From positions 1,426,001-1,490,000 of the forward strand of contig LT598468.1 of the NCBI GenBank assembly GCA_900074745.1: a stretch of 64,000 nt of DNA. The letters are read 5' to 3'. A model generated the notes under the pieces. It did no database searches. It worked only from the letters and a program-made list of their open reading frames with translations, and was not told the DNA's origin. This stretch comes from Lachancea mirantina (lineage: Eukaryota > Ascomycota > Saccharomycetes > Saccharomycetales > Saccharomycetaceae). How positions within the stretch are numbered: the first letter of the stretch is position 1; every line of letters starts with the position of its first letter. This document shows positions 55,986 through 64,000 of the stretch, piece after piece. Position numbers and translations under genes: made by a program.

Positions 55986-58001
55986 CTATGGACCGTTTTT
56001 GCCAAGTCCGGTTGCTTTCTTCTTCTTCCATTCATGTGCTAGACTCAATAGCTTAGAAATCGGTTTCGTCGGGCCTGTCCTCTCTTTGAAATCTTCTGGG
56101 AACTCCATGGTCGATATTTCTCTCTCCACATTATCAATTACGCGATTTGCTTTGACTATCTCGGGCATCCTTTCTATGACCTTTTGTTGTGTTAAAGTAT
56201 CGCCGTAGGTTTCTTCATATTCAAGCATTGCTTCTAAGACAGCTTTTCTGCTGTCGGGGTCGCCATTATCTTTGAAATATTCAATCGCCCTTTCAAAAAT
56301 GTCTCTTGAACTTTCTAAAGCTTCTACATCGAATGAATCTTCTTGGTTGTTAACTTTGAAGGTGGTCTCAGAGAATGCCCAACTTATCCAAACCTGAGCA
56401 TCGAAATGTGTCGCTGACAAGTACCTTTGGTAAAGCTTTCTGACTTTATCAAGCCCCTGGAGTCCAGCCTCAAATTCAATATAGGCTTCAAAAACCTGTT
56501 GTTGAGATTCTTGCGTCAGAGGTATGTCTTTCTCAAGAGAAAGGTCATAGATGGCACGACACCTTTCTTGGTCCCCGAGATTTTCTTCTAACTCTGCAAA
56601 AGACAACCAACTAGATACATCAGAAGGATCAAAGGATATTAGCTTTTCATAGATGAGGCGAACACGGTCAAATTCCTTTAGCTTGATTTCGAGATCAATG
56701 TATTCATGAAAAATGCGTTTCGTTGGAGCAAGTCCGATTGCCTTGCCAAAAATACGGCGCGCTCCGTCAATGTTAAGCTGCCTAAGTTCGAATTGACTGA
56801 ACGTTATCCATATCTCAGAACAGTCGAGTGCTTTTGGCATAACGCTGCTCAGCAAATTTCCATAGAGTTCTCTCACTTTTACCACATCACCAATCTGTAA
56901 TTCCATATAGATGACATATCTCAGCCACAGCTGCATGTACCGCCGCCAATCCAATTCGTTGGCTGAGGAGGACGGTCGAGCTCTCTTAACGCAATGTGAG
57001 TAAACAGAAAGCGCATCCTTTTCGAAATGGTTTTCAACAAGATCGAGCAGGATCCACCAAGTGTCGAAGTCGCTCGCATTTTCAAAGACGCGCTGTTCGT
57101 ATTCTCGCCTTCTTTTGAAAATGAGAGCTCGCTCAACGTCCTTGTCAACACCAAACATCTTCTTAAACTGAAGTTTTTTCGCCTCTAAGCTGTGATTACT
57201 GGGCCACTTGGTTAACGCTACTTCAAACAATGCATTTGCGCGATCAACTTCTCTTTGGCTCGCTTCCCATAGGGCGAACTGGTTAATCAACCTTGCGACA
57301 TCGCCTTCTTTCGAGAGGTCGTAGGATGCAACAGTGTCTAGTCCCAAAGAATACACTTGACGAACAGTGTTGACATCGCCGTATTTCACCTCGATATCTG
57401 CCCATTTGAGCCATGTGTCGATTTGTGGATGAACTAAGACGTATCTGCTGAAAACAAGACGGGCATTCTCCAGCTTCTGATGTCTTATTTCAAAGTCAAT
57501 GAACGCATTCCACGTATTTTCGGTCGGTTCCAACGTGCACCATCTGCTAAACAAAGTTCTGACGATTTCCTCGTTTCCTAAGGACTCTTCCACGTAAACG
57601 TATTTGAACCATAGTTTATCAACTCGAGGCAAAAGTGTGGTGGCCCTTTCCAAAAGATTGCGAGCATGGTTTACATTTTTAGCCTTCAGTTCAGAATCGA
57701 TGTATCTGATCCATAACGGAACGTTTGCTTTGTCAATTTGTAAAGCTCTTTCATAGATCGATCTCGCACGTCTGAAATCCTTTTGTTCAAGCTCATATTT
57801 GGCGTATCTCATCCATTGGCGAATATCATGACGTTTGACTTTCAAAACGCCCTCGAACTCGGCTCTTTTCCGACGCTGTTGTTCTTCAAGTTCTTCTATA
57901 TCTTGAATCTCGACTCCAACTTTCGGTCTAACACCTCGGTTCTGGTCAAGCCTACCTCGCAATATGAAATCAGACGTTATGTCTATTCTAGCGTCTTCCA
58001 T
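55986..58001 (-). CDS. CLF1: Pre-mRNA splicing factor Clf1 (crooked neck/Syf3, HAT repeats)
   Basis: Clf1 is a scaffold of the Prp19-associated NTC, made of HAT (half-a-TPR) repeats. The 671-residue protein (687 in S. cerevisiae) is built of such repeats from about residue 45 to 600: WMRYAKYELEQKDFRRARSI, WIRYIDSELKAKNVNHARNL, WNAFIDFEIRHQKLENARLV, WLKWADIEVKYGDVNTVRQV and so on. The C-terminus has EYEETYGD and ends with basic HEWKKKKATGLGK. It is YLR117C, convergent with MSL5 as in S. cerevisiae. Together with U6 and MSL5 it makes three spliceosome genes in 27 kb. Confidence 0.96.
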   Translation of the reverse strand: MEDARIDITSDFILRGRLDQNRGVRPKVGVEIQDIEELEEQQRRKRAEFEGVLKVKRHDIRQWMRYAKYELEQKDFRRARSIYERALQIDKANVPLWIRYIDSELKAKNVNHARNLLERATTLLPRVDKLWFKYVYVEESLGNEEIVRTLFSRWCTLEPTENTWNAFIDFEIRHQKLENARLVFSRYVLVHPQIDTWLKWADIEVKYGDVNTVRQVYSLGLDTVASYDLSKEGDVARLINQFALWEASQREVDRANALFEVALTKWPSNHSLEAKKLQFKKMFGVDKDVERALIFKRRREYEQRVFENASDFDTWWILLDLVENHFEKDALSVYSHCVKRARPSSSANELDWRRYMQLWLRYVIYMELQIGDVVKVRELYGNLLSSVMPKALDCSEIWITFSQFELRQLNIDGARRIFGKAIGLAPTKRIFHEYIDLEIKLKEFDRVRLIYEKLISFDPSDVSSWLSFAELEENLGDQERCRAIYDLSLEKDIPLTQESQQQVFEAYIEFEAGLQGLDKVRKLYQRYLSATHFDAQVWISWAFSETTFKVNNQEDSFDVEALESSRDIFERAIEYFKDNGDPDSRKAVLEAMLEYEETYGDTLTQQKVIERMPEIVKANRVIDNVEREISTMEFPEDFKERTGPTKPISKLLSLAHEWKKKKATGLGKNGP

Positions 58002-58392
58002 TATGTTTTCATAGAGATCTCTTGTAGTGATGAGTTTATCAAGATCATCTTGATGGTTATTTATTAATGTATACTATGGGATGTGATGATCGAAAAATTC
58101 ATGAATCATTGTCTCCTAGCTAATGAAATATCTTGATCAACAGTTTCCAAAAGTAGTATCAATAGCTTAACGTCTAATTCTTAACTGAGCATACCGTCGC
58201 TTCATCTGTACGGTCTCTGGACAACTCCTGTGATAATTCGATACATAGCTCGACAGCTTGAAAACGATCTTGTTGGGAGCCCAAAATGTTGCAGAATCAA
58301 CCTGACATTGCGCAATGTCGCATCCCGTAGATTGACCCATTTGATTCAGTTACTGTAACATTCATTTCTCACGCATAGACATTTTAATTTAT
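58002..58392. other. Intergenic region, CLF1 to RUB1
   Basis: A 391-bp spacer with the CLF1 promoter and the 3' flank of RUB1. It is AT-rich; no RNA gene or motif stands out. Confidence 0.5.
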
Positions 58393-58699
58393 TTAGTTTC
58401 CCCCTCTCAAAGTCAAAACCAGATGCAATTGCATGCCAGTGCTGAGATTGACCGACTGGATAGTTTTCTCATCATCACTGGTAATAAGTCAGTATAAATT
58501 TCAAGATTCACACAATTTTGAAGGCGTCGCCCGCCGTTAATCTATCATACATTTGCTTTCCTTGGAAAATTAGTCTCTGTTGGGATGTAGGAATGCCCTC
58601 TTTTTCTTCCAAAACCTCCTTGATTTGGTAAACTTTGTCGTCGGGATCCACGTTAACCACAATCTCCTTGCCCGTAAGAGTCTTGACTTTAAGTTCCAT
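58393..58699 (-). CDS. RUB1: Ubiquitin-like modifier Rub1 (NEDD8), spliced (exons 58699-58512 and 58441-58393)
   Basis: Rub1 is attached to cullins (Cdc53) and controls SCF ubiquitin ligases. Exon 1 encodes [38 protein letters not shown] and [15 protein letters not shown], then meets a stop. The missing tail is found downstream: [14 protein letters not shown] then TAA, the Gly-Gly end processed by Yuh1. Joining 58512 to 58441 gives 78 residues (77 in S. cerevisiae), with one extra residue before GMQ. S. cerevisiae RUB1 also has an intron. The frame extends upstream to an ATG at 58750, but the start at 58699 matches homologues. Exact splice sites are uncertain (see findings). It corresponds to YDR139C, divergent from MTQ2. 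Confidence 0.88.
58442..58511 (-). other. Spliceosomal intron in RUB1 (junctions tentative)
   Basis: Proposed 70-nt intron. A branch motif TACTGAC is at 58494-58488, identical to that in SAC6. The donor is poor: GTGAAT at 58511, or GTGTGA at 58513 in another phase. Acceptors are CTCAG ending at 58442, or CCAG ending at 58478, in the same phase 36 nt apart. Confidence 0.6.
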
Positions 58700-58807
58700 C
58701 TGCAGTACGTTTTGTCCAAGGTTTTGGTGATTGTCAAAATGCTTATCCATAGTTGAATCAAAATTTCAATACCCATCCATGATTACGATGAAAAACGTAA
58801 CCAAAGC

Positions 58808-59467
58808 ATGTTCCCGACACCATATGTCAATTGCGACTACAATAAGGTCTACGAACCATCAGAAGACAGCTTTCTTCTTTTAGATGTATTAGAAAGCGAG
58901 CAGGATGCGCTTCGGACAATGTTTCGGAACAAGCTTGGTGTTGTATGTGAGATTGGATGTGGATCCGGAATCGTGACAACGTTCATGATGCAGAACAAAA
59001 TTCCAAGTACAGACGCAGTATATATACCGGTGGACATAAGCCCGTGGGCTCTGGAGGCGACAATGGATACTGCTAAACGGAATGGGTGTAGCGCACAGTA
59101 TCTGACACCTGTGCGAGCCAATTTGACCGCAGGACTGAAAAAAAATGAAGTAGACGTTCTCGTGTTTAACCCCCCTTATGTTCCTAATGAAACAATACCG
59201 GAGATGCCATTGGATGACAAGAATGAGGACGACTGGCTTGATCTCGCGCTTTTGGGCGGAAACGATGGGATGGTTGTGACGAGGAAACTGTTGGATGGAC
59301 TTCAAGACATTCTTTCATCGCATGGAGTCGCATATGTCCTGTTCTGTGCGCGAAACTGGCCCGAAAAGGTGCAAGAGTATATGCAAATTAAAGGTTGGAA
59401 TGCACAATTGATCGAGAAAAGGAAGGCCGGTTGGGAAGTGTTGAGCGTTTACAAATTCTGGAGATAG
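58808..59467 (+). CDS. MTQ2: Release-factor glutamine methyltransferase catalytic subunit Mtq2
   Basis: Mtq2, with its activator Trm112, methylates the glutamine of the GGQ motif in release factor eRF1 (Sup45). The 219-residue protein (221 in S. cerevisiae) has the SAM-binding motif [13 protein letters not shown], the acidic residue in [12 protein letters not shown] and the substrate-glutamine motif NPPY at residues 121-124 ([10 protein letters not shown]). The N-terminus [15 protein letters not shown] is characteristic of the HemK/PrmC family. It shares a 108-bp promoter with RUB1 and converges on DOP1, 15 bp apart. It corresponds to YDR140W. Confidence 0.95.
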   Translation: MFPTPYVNCDYNKVYEPSEDSFLLLDVLESEQDALRTMFRNKLGVVCEIGCGSGIVTTFMMQNKIPSTDAVYIPVDISPWALEATMDTAKRNGCSAQYLTPVRANLTAGLKKNEVDVLVFNPPYVPNETIPEMPLDDKNEDDWLDLALLGGNDGMVVTRKLLDGLQDILSSHGVAYVLFCARNWPEKVQEYMQIKGWNAQLIEKRKAGWEVLSVYKFWR

Positions 59468-59482
59468 AGGTAGTTTTTCCCA

Positions 59483-62400
59483 TCAGTCGACAACTGCAAG
59501 ATCGCCAAAAAGGTCATTGTCGCATGCAGAAACATCAACATCCTTGAGTCCGTAGACTTGTTCGTAATGAACGTAGCTCAAGCGATGGAAAAATGGTCGA
59601 AGTTGAATAAAACTCGTTATCTTTTGGACCCCAAAAAGAAGTGGCACCCTCGAAAGAGAGTTATCCGCCAATTCAATGTCCTGAATATTACCTTTGGTCA
59701 GGAATTCCTTGCAGTCACTAATTTCATCCACCAAACTCATATATGGATCATTTTTATAAATGCAGTTCATCGTATCGATAATGAAAAGCCATTCATAAGC
59801 GGCTGTGAATTCTTCCAAATTGAGCGTGAGTAGCAAATCTAAACATTTGCACACATGAAGGATGGTAGGATCTTCTGCGCCCTGCTGAATCTGAAGCGAT
59901 TCTTGGAATTGCTGTAAACTGGTCTGTAAGTAGAAAACCAAAGAACTCCAACTATTGCTGAAATGTGTGGCAGAAAATCTTAGTAAAACACTGCGAAGTA
60001 ACAAACACCATAACGCTTTTACTCTTGAATCGTCTATCAAGAAATTTTGCTCGATTTGGCTCAGAAGTGACCTGAGTTGTAGAAGATAAGTATCCTTTGA
60101 AGAAATCATCAAAAGGAACGAAATGCGCTTCAAGTTCTGCTTCTTTAATGTAATCTCTGTATCACTCCAGCCATTGAACGGTATCATAGCAGGTCCCAGA
60201 GAATTGTGTTTCGATCCAACGGAAGTAATCAGCTCTGGTAAAAGTTTATCTTTGATATCAGGGTACTGTGACCATTCCTGGAAGACGGGAAATAAAAGAG
60301 CGTTATGAAGAAGAGCAGAGAACTGCTTATCATTGTAAAAGAATTCTAGTAGCAGAGATTTCCAAAGTTTGTTCTTTGCCCCTATTTTAGCAATAGTCAT
60401 TGCCAATTTAGCAACATAACTAGGAGGGCTAAATTCAGTCTTTTTCTTCAACGCAGGAGAGATGGCGCTTTGCGTGATAACTGATAACACGCTGTGAAAT
60501 TTATCACCAGACGGCTCATCGACGATATAATGAAGCTTTTGGCAAAGAAGGTCTAAGTTCTCGTATAGTCTAGAGTCTCGTGGGTCAACCTCTGCGGCGA
60601 GGGTACTTCCAAGGTATTTGGAAAACGTCTCTGATAACTCTTTCTTGATCTTTTTTTGTTCGCCAAACTTCGAAAAATGAATCTTCTCGCCTGTAACAGT
60701 TATTAATTCGAAAATAAGGGCAGACAAATGCTTGTAGTTTGAACTGTTTAAAGCGATTTCGCGAAACAATATCATGAAGTCACCAAAATAATCCTCGACA
60801 GCAGCATTTTCAAGGCTTTTAGTATAATCGATGACGAACCTCAGGATGCTTTGCTCGCTTAAATCGTTCGAAGCGGTTGGATTGGAAACGTTCTTCATGC
60901 TCCAAGAATTAGAAAACGTGACTGCCGAAGCTTTATCACATCGGAATATTATGCTCTGGAATAAATGCGGTAATGTCAAAATAGGTCGGTTTTCATCGAG
61001 AACGTGGATTAAGGTAAGCGTATATCTGTTGTTGTTTCCAGAGATGAGCTGTTCCAGAACTTCCAGAGGCTCTAGGGCGAAAAGAGCACTCAGTAACCTT
61101 TTGGTCCTAAATTTGAATTTGAACGCATGATATTTGAGTGAATCTTGAAAGCGATCTTGGCCGTCATCAACAGCTTCATTATGCTTGCTTATGGAGGACT
61201 CTCCTCGAGCCCAATACCACATTTTTAAGGAGCATTCAGCAGCAATTCTAAATGATTGAATCATGATTTCTCTCTCATAGGAGTATCTGGATTCCACTGA
61301 GTTTGATTCGCTCGCAAAAACATTGGCAACAACACTCTGCAGGAAATCAGTTCTCCCTAAGGCGTTGCTCGTCTGTGAACTTTTTTCTTCCGCAGTGAGG
61401 TAACCATGCAGAGCCGTCAACACCTCCTCTAAGCCTTTCATCAAATGTAAGATGCAACTGTAAGAGTCACCTTTTGTCTCATGCACTGCGAACAGGTGTT
61501 TGATGCAATTAACCATCGAAGTTGTCAAAGGTAGAGCAATTGAAAACAGAGTCTCTTGAAAGTAATGCAGCGTCTCGGAAAGAAGCTTGACATACGACTC
61601 AATGACGAGAGGCTGTCGCATGGTCGTCACACCGGTCACGAGGAAGTCAATGTATGTTAAATGAGAGTCATCGTCCTCAAAAATATCCAACTTTCTACCC
61701 TTAAGATGGGATAGCGAAAGAACCTTTGAAATTATATCAAGGAGTGAAACGGAGATGGACTCATATTTGGAGCTCTCGGAGATAATGAATTTATTCGACA
61801 GCTGAAGCAGAAATGAGACGATAGACTTAAAGTTCTCCTCGCTTCCATCAATCACGGTATCGAGAAAAATGACCGTACTCCGTATACTGGAATCGTCTTC
61901 GTTCTCGATCTTCAAAAATCTTAAGGATAAAGCTATGCTCAAGTTTTTGTAGGTCGATATATCCTCGTCGCCCCATATGTCAAGCGAATGAACTGAAGTC
62001 AGCTCAGTAGAGAGTGATCTAACCATAGTTTTTTGATCTATTTTCAACACATTTGTCAACATTTGAATGGAATATACGAAGGCTTCGATATCGTCAAGTG
62101 ATGATATTTCCATTTTCCTGATAAAACTGCAAGCCAACAAATTCTCGAGTAGCAATTGAAACAGTCTGTTGACAGATCCCGAGGGTATGGTCGATGAAAC
62201 CCATCTTGACACAATCAAATAGTTAGAGTTCTGTTCGTCACGCAATTCATCTAAAAGGATTTCTAATGGGCGGCGCAACAAAGAAACCTCGTTTTCCAAA
62301 TGTGTCCACATAGCGTCGAGTGCAACGACCTTACTTCGCATGTTGTTTTCCTGTAAGAAGCAGTACACGAGGGCTCTTTCAATATAATCCCCACCTGCGC

Positions 62401-64000
62401 TTCTCTTTAGCAACTTTAGGGAGTCCATAGCCTCCATTTGCGAGTTCGGATCTATCAAATAATCCCAAAGTGCAGTAGTTAGGCTCTTCGAAAGTTTGAT
62501 AGACTCCAGCGTGGACAGCTTCGAGCTAAGATAGCACACATACAGCTTGATTAATCCAAAGACACCAACCGAGACCGCTGAATGCATAACGGAGATGTGA
62601 TTTAAAATCGCAGCCTGAAGCTTCGAATAGACCCATTGGTCTTTACGTTTATCGCTCGGCAAACTTTCATCTTCACTCTGAGGAATTTTTGTTATTAATA
62701 AACAGAAAACGTTAGCTATCTGGCCAACATGACAATTGCCATCGATTTGCTCAATGAGAAGCCTTTGAATGAGATGGATAGTCAGGAAAGTCATGTCTTC
62801 CGTTGAAAATGGGGGCGAAAGTGCTCCAGTGCTATCCTCAGTTGTAGAAAGCGTCATATCGGAACTAGCTTTGTAATAATTCGAAATGCTTTTCAAAACC
62901 CCTTCTTTATCAAGATCATCGTTTTCGTCGAGTTGTGAATGCTCTACTGGCAAGTATGCTCTGTCTGGAATCAAAGTTAATAAAGACATTAGAATTTCAT
63001 ACTCTCCGGGACTAACTTTAGAGCTCATTGAAGCTAAAAGAGATAGAAAAATAAGAGGGAGGTGCCTTACCAAGACTTCGTCTTCTGTAGCCACATTGAA
63101 ATTTCTTAGCACGTAAAGCAGAAGCTCGCTATCACGTTGTTGATAGATGGCATCGAAAAGCTTACCCCAGATAATGTTCGTCTCGACCGAATCGAAAAAA
63201 GAAGACGCAACCTTCAAAACACTGGCCGGCAGGTTCAGTCGCTTGGCTGCTCTCATCAACGGTATGAAGACCTGAGGGATGACATGGCAGGCAATCTCCC
63301 ACCTATCCATTAGTGACAGACAAATCTTGTATACGTCAGCTATGCCGCTAGGCTCATTCGATATCTCCTCAAGGCCACTGAACAGCGCGCCGAGACCATT
63401 TTCTGAAAAATAGGTTGTAGAGCCTTCCCTTGGCGAGGTCTGCGTAGCTGAAGCAGGTCCCAGTAACCAATTCCACACTCTTCTGCTTATGGACATTTCG
63501 CGGTTTAACATTGTCCTGCAACAAGCCATTATGAGCATCTTTCGGTCATTTTCCGGTATCAGAACTTGGATGAAAGGTGAGCTCAAGTGAATGCGTTGGG
63601 TCAAAATGTCCAATACACCTCTCTTCACCAAAACCTCGTTTTCTTCTGCTAAGCAGGAAACTAGGCATCTGACCAAGAGTCCAGGCTCAGGATGAACTAA
63701 ATCGCGGGCTGCCGGCAGTAAAAGCTCAAGTGCAGCCTCGCGTTTTTGTTTAACTTCATCTCTTCCGATACTGATTGACTTTGCGCGGTCACTTCCGGAT
63801 TCAATCACTTTTTCCAAAATTTTGTGAGGGACTGCATTCAAAGACGGTAGTTGTTTCGTAATCCATACCAGTCCACCAGCTCTTCTATCTTTGTTGGATA
63901 TCATTATCAGGAAGACAGCCTGCCAAAAGAGCAAATCGTCGGCCAAATTTTCTTTGAGAGCATCTATCAAATTGAAAGTTGCACCCTGGAACTCGCTGCT
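59483..64000 (-). CDS. DOP1: Dop1, endosome-Golgi leucine-zipper-like protein (partial, N-terminus outside)
   Basis: About 1,505 codons are visible and the frame remains open to the right edge, so the N-terminus lies outside; S. cerevisiae Dop1 has 1,698 residues. Dop1 works with the flippase Neo1 and Mon2 in endosomal and Golgi membrane traffic and is essential. Near the visible start, FWQAVFLIMISNKDRRAGGLVW and LPSLNAVPHKI are typical of the conserved N-terminal DOPEY region. The middle is alpha-helical and repetitive without marked motifs. The C-terminal block EWLFIIDTMNCIYKNDPYMS is conserved in the family. It corresponds to YDR141C, next to MTQ2 in S. cerevisiae. Confidence 0.93.
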   Translation of the reverse strand, partial: SSEFQGATFNLIDALKENLADDLLFWQAVFLIMISNKDRRAGGLVWITKQLPSLNAVPHKILEKVIESGSDRAKSISIGRDEVKQKREAALELLLPAARDLVHPEPGLLVRCLVSCLAEENEVLVKRGVLDILTQRIHLSSPFIQVLIPENDRKMLIMACCRTMLNREMSISRRVWNWLLGPASATQTSPREGSTTYFSENGLGALFSGLEEISNEPSGIADVYKICLSLMDRWEIACHVIPQVFIPLMRAAKRLNLPASVLKVASSFFDSVETNIIWGKLFDAIYQQRDSELLLYVLRNFNVATEDEVLVRHLPLIFLSLLASMSSKVSPGEYEILMSLLTLIPDRAYLPVEHSQLDENDDLDKEGVLKSISNYYKASSDMTLSTTEDSTGALSPPFSTEDMTFLTIHLIQRLLIEQIDGNCHVGQIANVFCLLITKIPQSEDESLPSDKRKDQWVYSKLQAAILNHISVMHSAVSVGVFGLIKLYVCYLSSKLSTLESIKLSKSLTTALWDYLIDPNSQMEAMDSLKLLKRSAGGDYIERALVYCFLQENNMRSKVVALDAMWTHLENEVSLLRRPLEILLDELRDEQNSNYLIVSRWVSSTIPSGSVNRLFQLLLENLLACSFIRKMEISSLDDIEAFVYSIQMLTNVLKIDQKTMVRSLSTELTSVHSLDIWGDEDISTYKNLSIALSLRFLKIENEDDSSIRSTVIFLDTVIDGSEENFKSIVSFLLQLSNKFIISESSKYESISVSLLDIISKVLSLSHLKGRKLDIFEDDDSHLTYIDFLVTGVTTMRQPLVIESYVKLLSETLHYFQETLFSIALPLTTSMVNCIKHLFAVHETKGDSYSCILHLMKGLEEVLTALHGYLTAEEKSSQTSNALGRTDFLQSVVANVFASESNSVESRYSYEREIMIQSFRIAAECSLKMWYWARGESSISKHNEAVDDGQDRFQDSLKYHAFKFKFRTKRLLSALFALEPLEVLEQLISGNNNRYTLTLIHVLDENRPILTLPHLFQSIIFRCDKASAVTFSNSWSMKNVSNPTASNDLSEQSILRFVIDYTKSLENAAVEDYFGDFMILFREIALNSSNYKHLSALIFELITVTGEKIHFSKFGEQKKIKKELSETFSKYLGSTLAAEVDPRDSRLYENLDLLCQKLHYIVDEPSGDKFHSVLSVITQSAISPALKKKTEFSPPSYVAKLAMTIAKIGAKNKLWKSLLLEFFYNDKQFSALLHNALLFPVFQEWSQYPDIKDKLLPELITSVGSKHNSLGPAMIPFNGWSDTEITLKKQNLKRISFLLMISSKDTYLLQLRSLLSQIEQNFLIDDSRVKALWCLLLRSVLLRFSATHFSNSWSSLVFYLQTSLQQFQESLQIQQGAEDPTILHVCKCLDLLLTLNLEEFTAAYEWLFIIDTMNCIYKNDPYMSLVDEISDCKEFLTKGNIQDIELADNSLSRVPLLFGVQKITSFIQLRPFFHRLSYVHYEQVYGLKDVDVSACDNDLFGDLAVVD

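Noticed and set aside
55300-56031. A 243-codon minus-strand frame across the MSL5 tail
   Set aside because: It mirrors the PPG repeats of MSL5 (giving PGGAS runs) and overlaps the CLF1 end; no independent evidence.
58508-58750. An unspliced 80-residue ubiquitin-like protein starting at 58750
   Set aside because: It lacks the last beta strand and the Gly-Gly tail and has an N-terminal extension absent from homologues; the spliced model explains both.
1-64000. Ty/LTR elements, DNA transposons or viral fossils
   Set aside because: No reverse transcriptase, integrase, capsid or transposase similarity, and no long terminal repeats near the tRNA gene or elsewhere.

Overview
The window is a gene-dense stretch of a nuclear chromosome from a budding yeast of the family Saccharomycetaceae. 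Most genes are recognised by close resemblance, from memory, to named Saccharomyces cerevisiae proteins. The standard genetic code is used: conserved Leu positions, such as the C-terminal tail of Rub1, are written with CTG, so this is not a CUG-Ser clade yeast. The gene order alternates between two S. cerevisiae regions, chromosome IV (YDR127W to YDR141C) and chromosome XII (YLR100W to YLR117C). That is the pattern expected of a lineage that never went through the whole-genome duplication. A Lachancea-like species is plausible, but the genus cannot be fixed from this sequence alone.

Layout: 1-8827 holds ARO1 (3' part), MTC5, ERG27 (with an intron) and SAC6 (with an intron). 9020-13738 holds APC9, CDC45, LCL2 and SEN2. 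14595-29321 is one giant gene, MDN1 (midasin). 29674-33688 holds REX3, FIN1, the U6 snRNA gene with a downstream B block, and a YLR108C/YDR132C-type BTB protein. 34220-36785 holds the cell-wall gene CCW12 and the MAP kinase HOG1, separated by a repeat-rich, G-rich spacer. 37538-44560 holds YCF1, an intron-bearing tRNA-Arg(ACG) and RGP1. 44572-51324 holds AVL9, HPR1 and an F-box-like gene I cannot assign. 51656-58001 holds CFT2, MSL5 and CLF1. 58393-64000 holds RUB1 (with an intron), MTQ2 and DOP1 (N-terminus cut by the window edge).

Functional themes are those of core genes: ribosome assembly (MDN1), RNA processing (U6, MSL5, CLF1, CFT2, HPR1, SEN2, REX3), cell cycle (APC9, CDC45, FIN1), membrane traffic (RGP1, AVL9, DOP1) and stress or wall functions (HOG1, YCF1, CCW12). 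Three protein genes need splicing to be read correctly. ERG27 is notable because its intron is not in S. cerevisiae ERG27; RUB1 is notable because its last exon, with the essential Gly-Gly tail, is found only by splicing. No transposon, LTR element, CRISPR array or toxin fossil was seen. I found no clearly new multi-gene system. The most interesting items are the intron-bearing tRNA-Arg(ACG), the novel ERG27 intron, the ambiguous RUB1 splice sites, the orphan F-box-like gene and the structured CCW12-HOG1 spacer.
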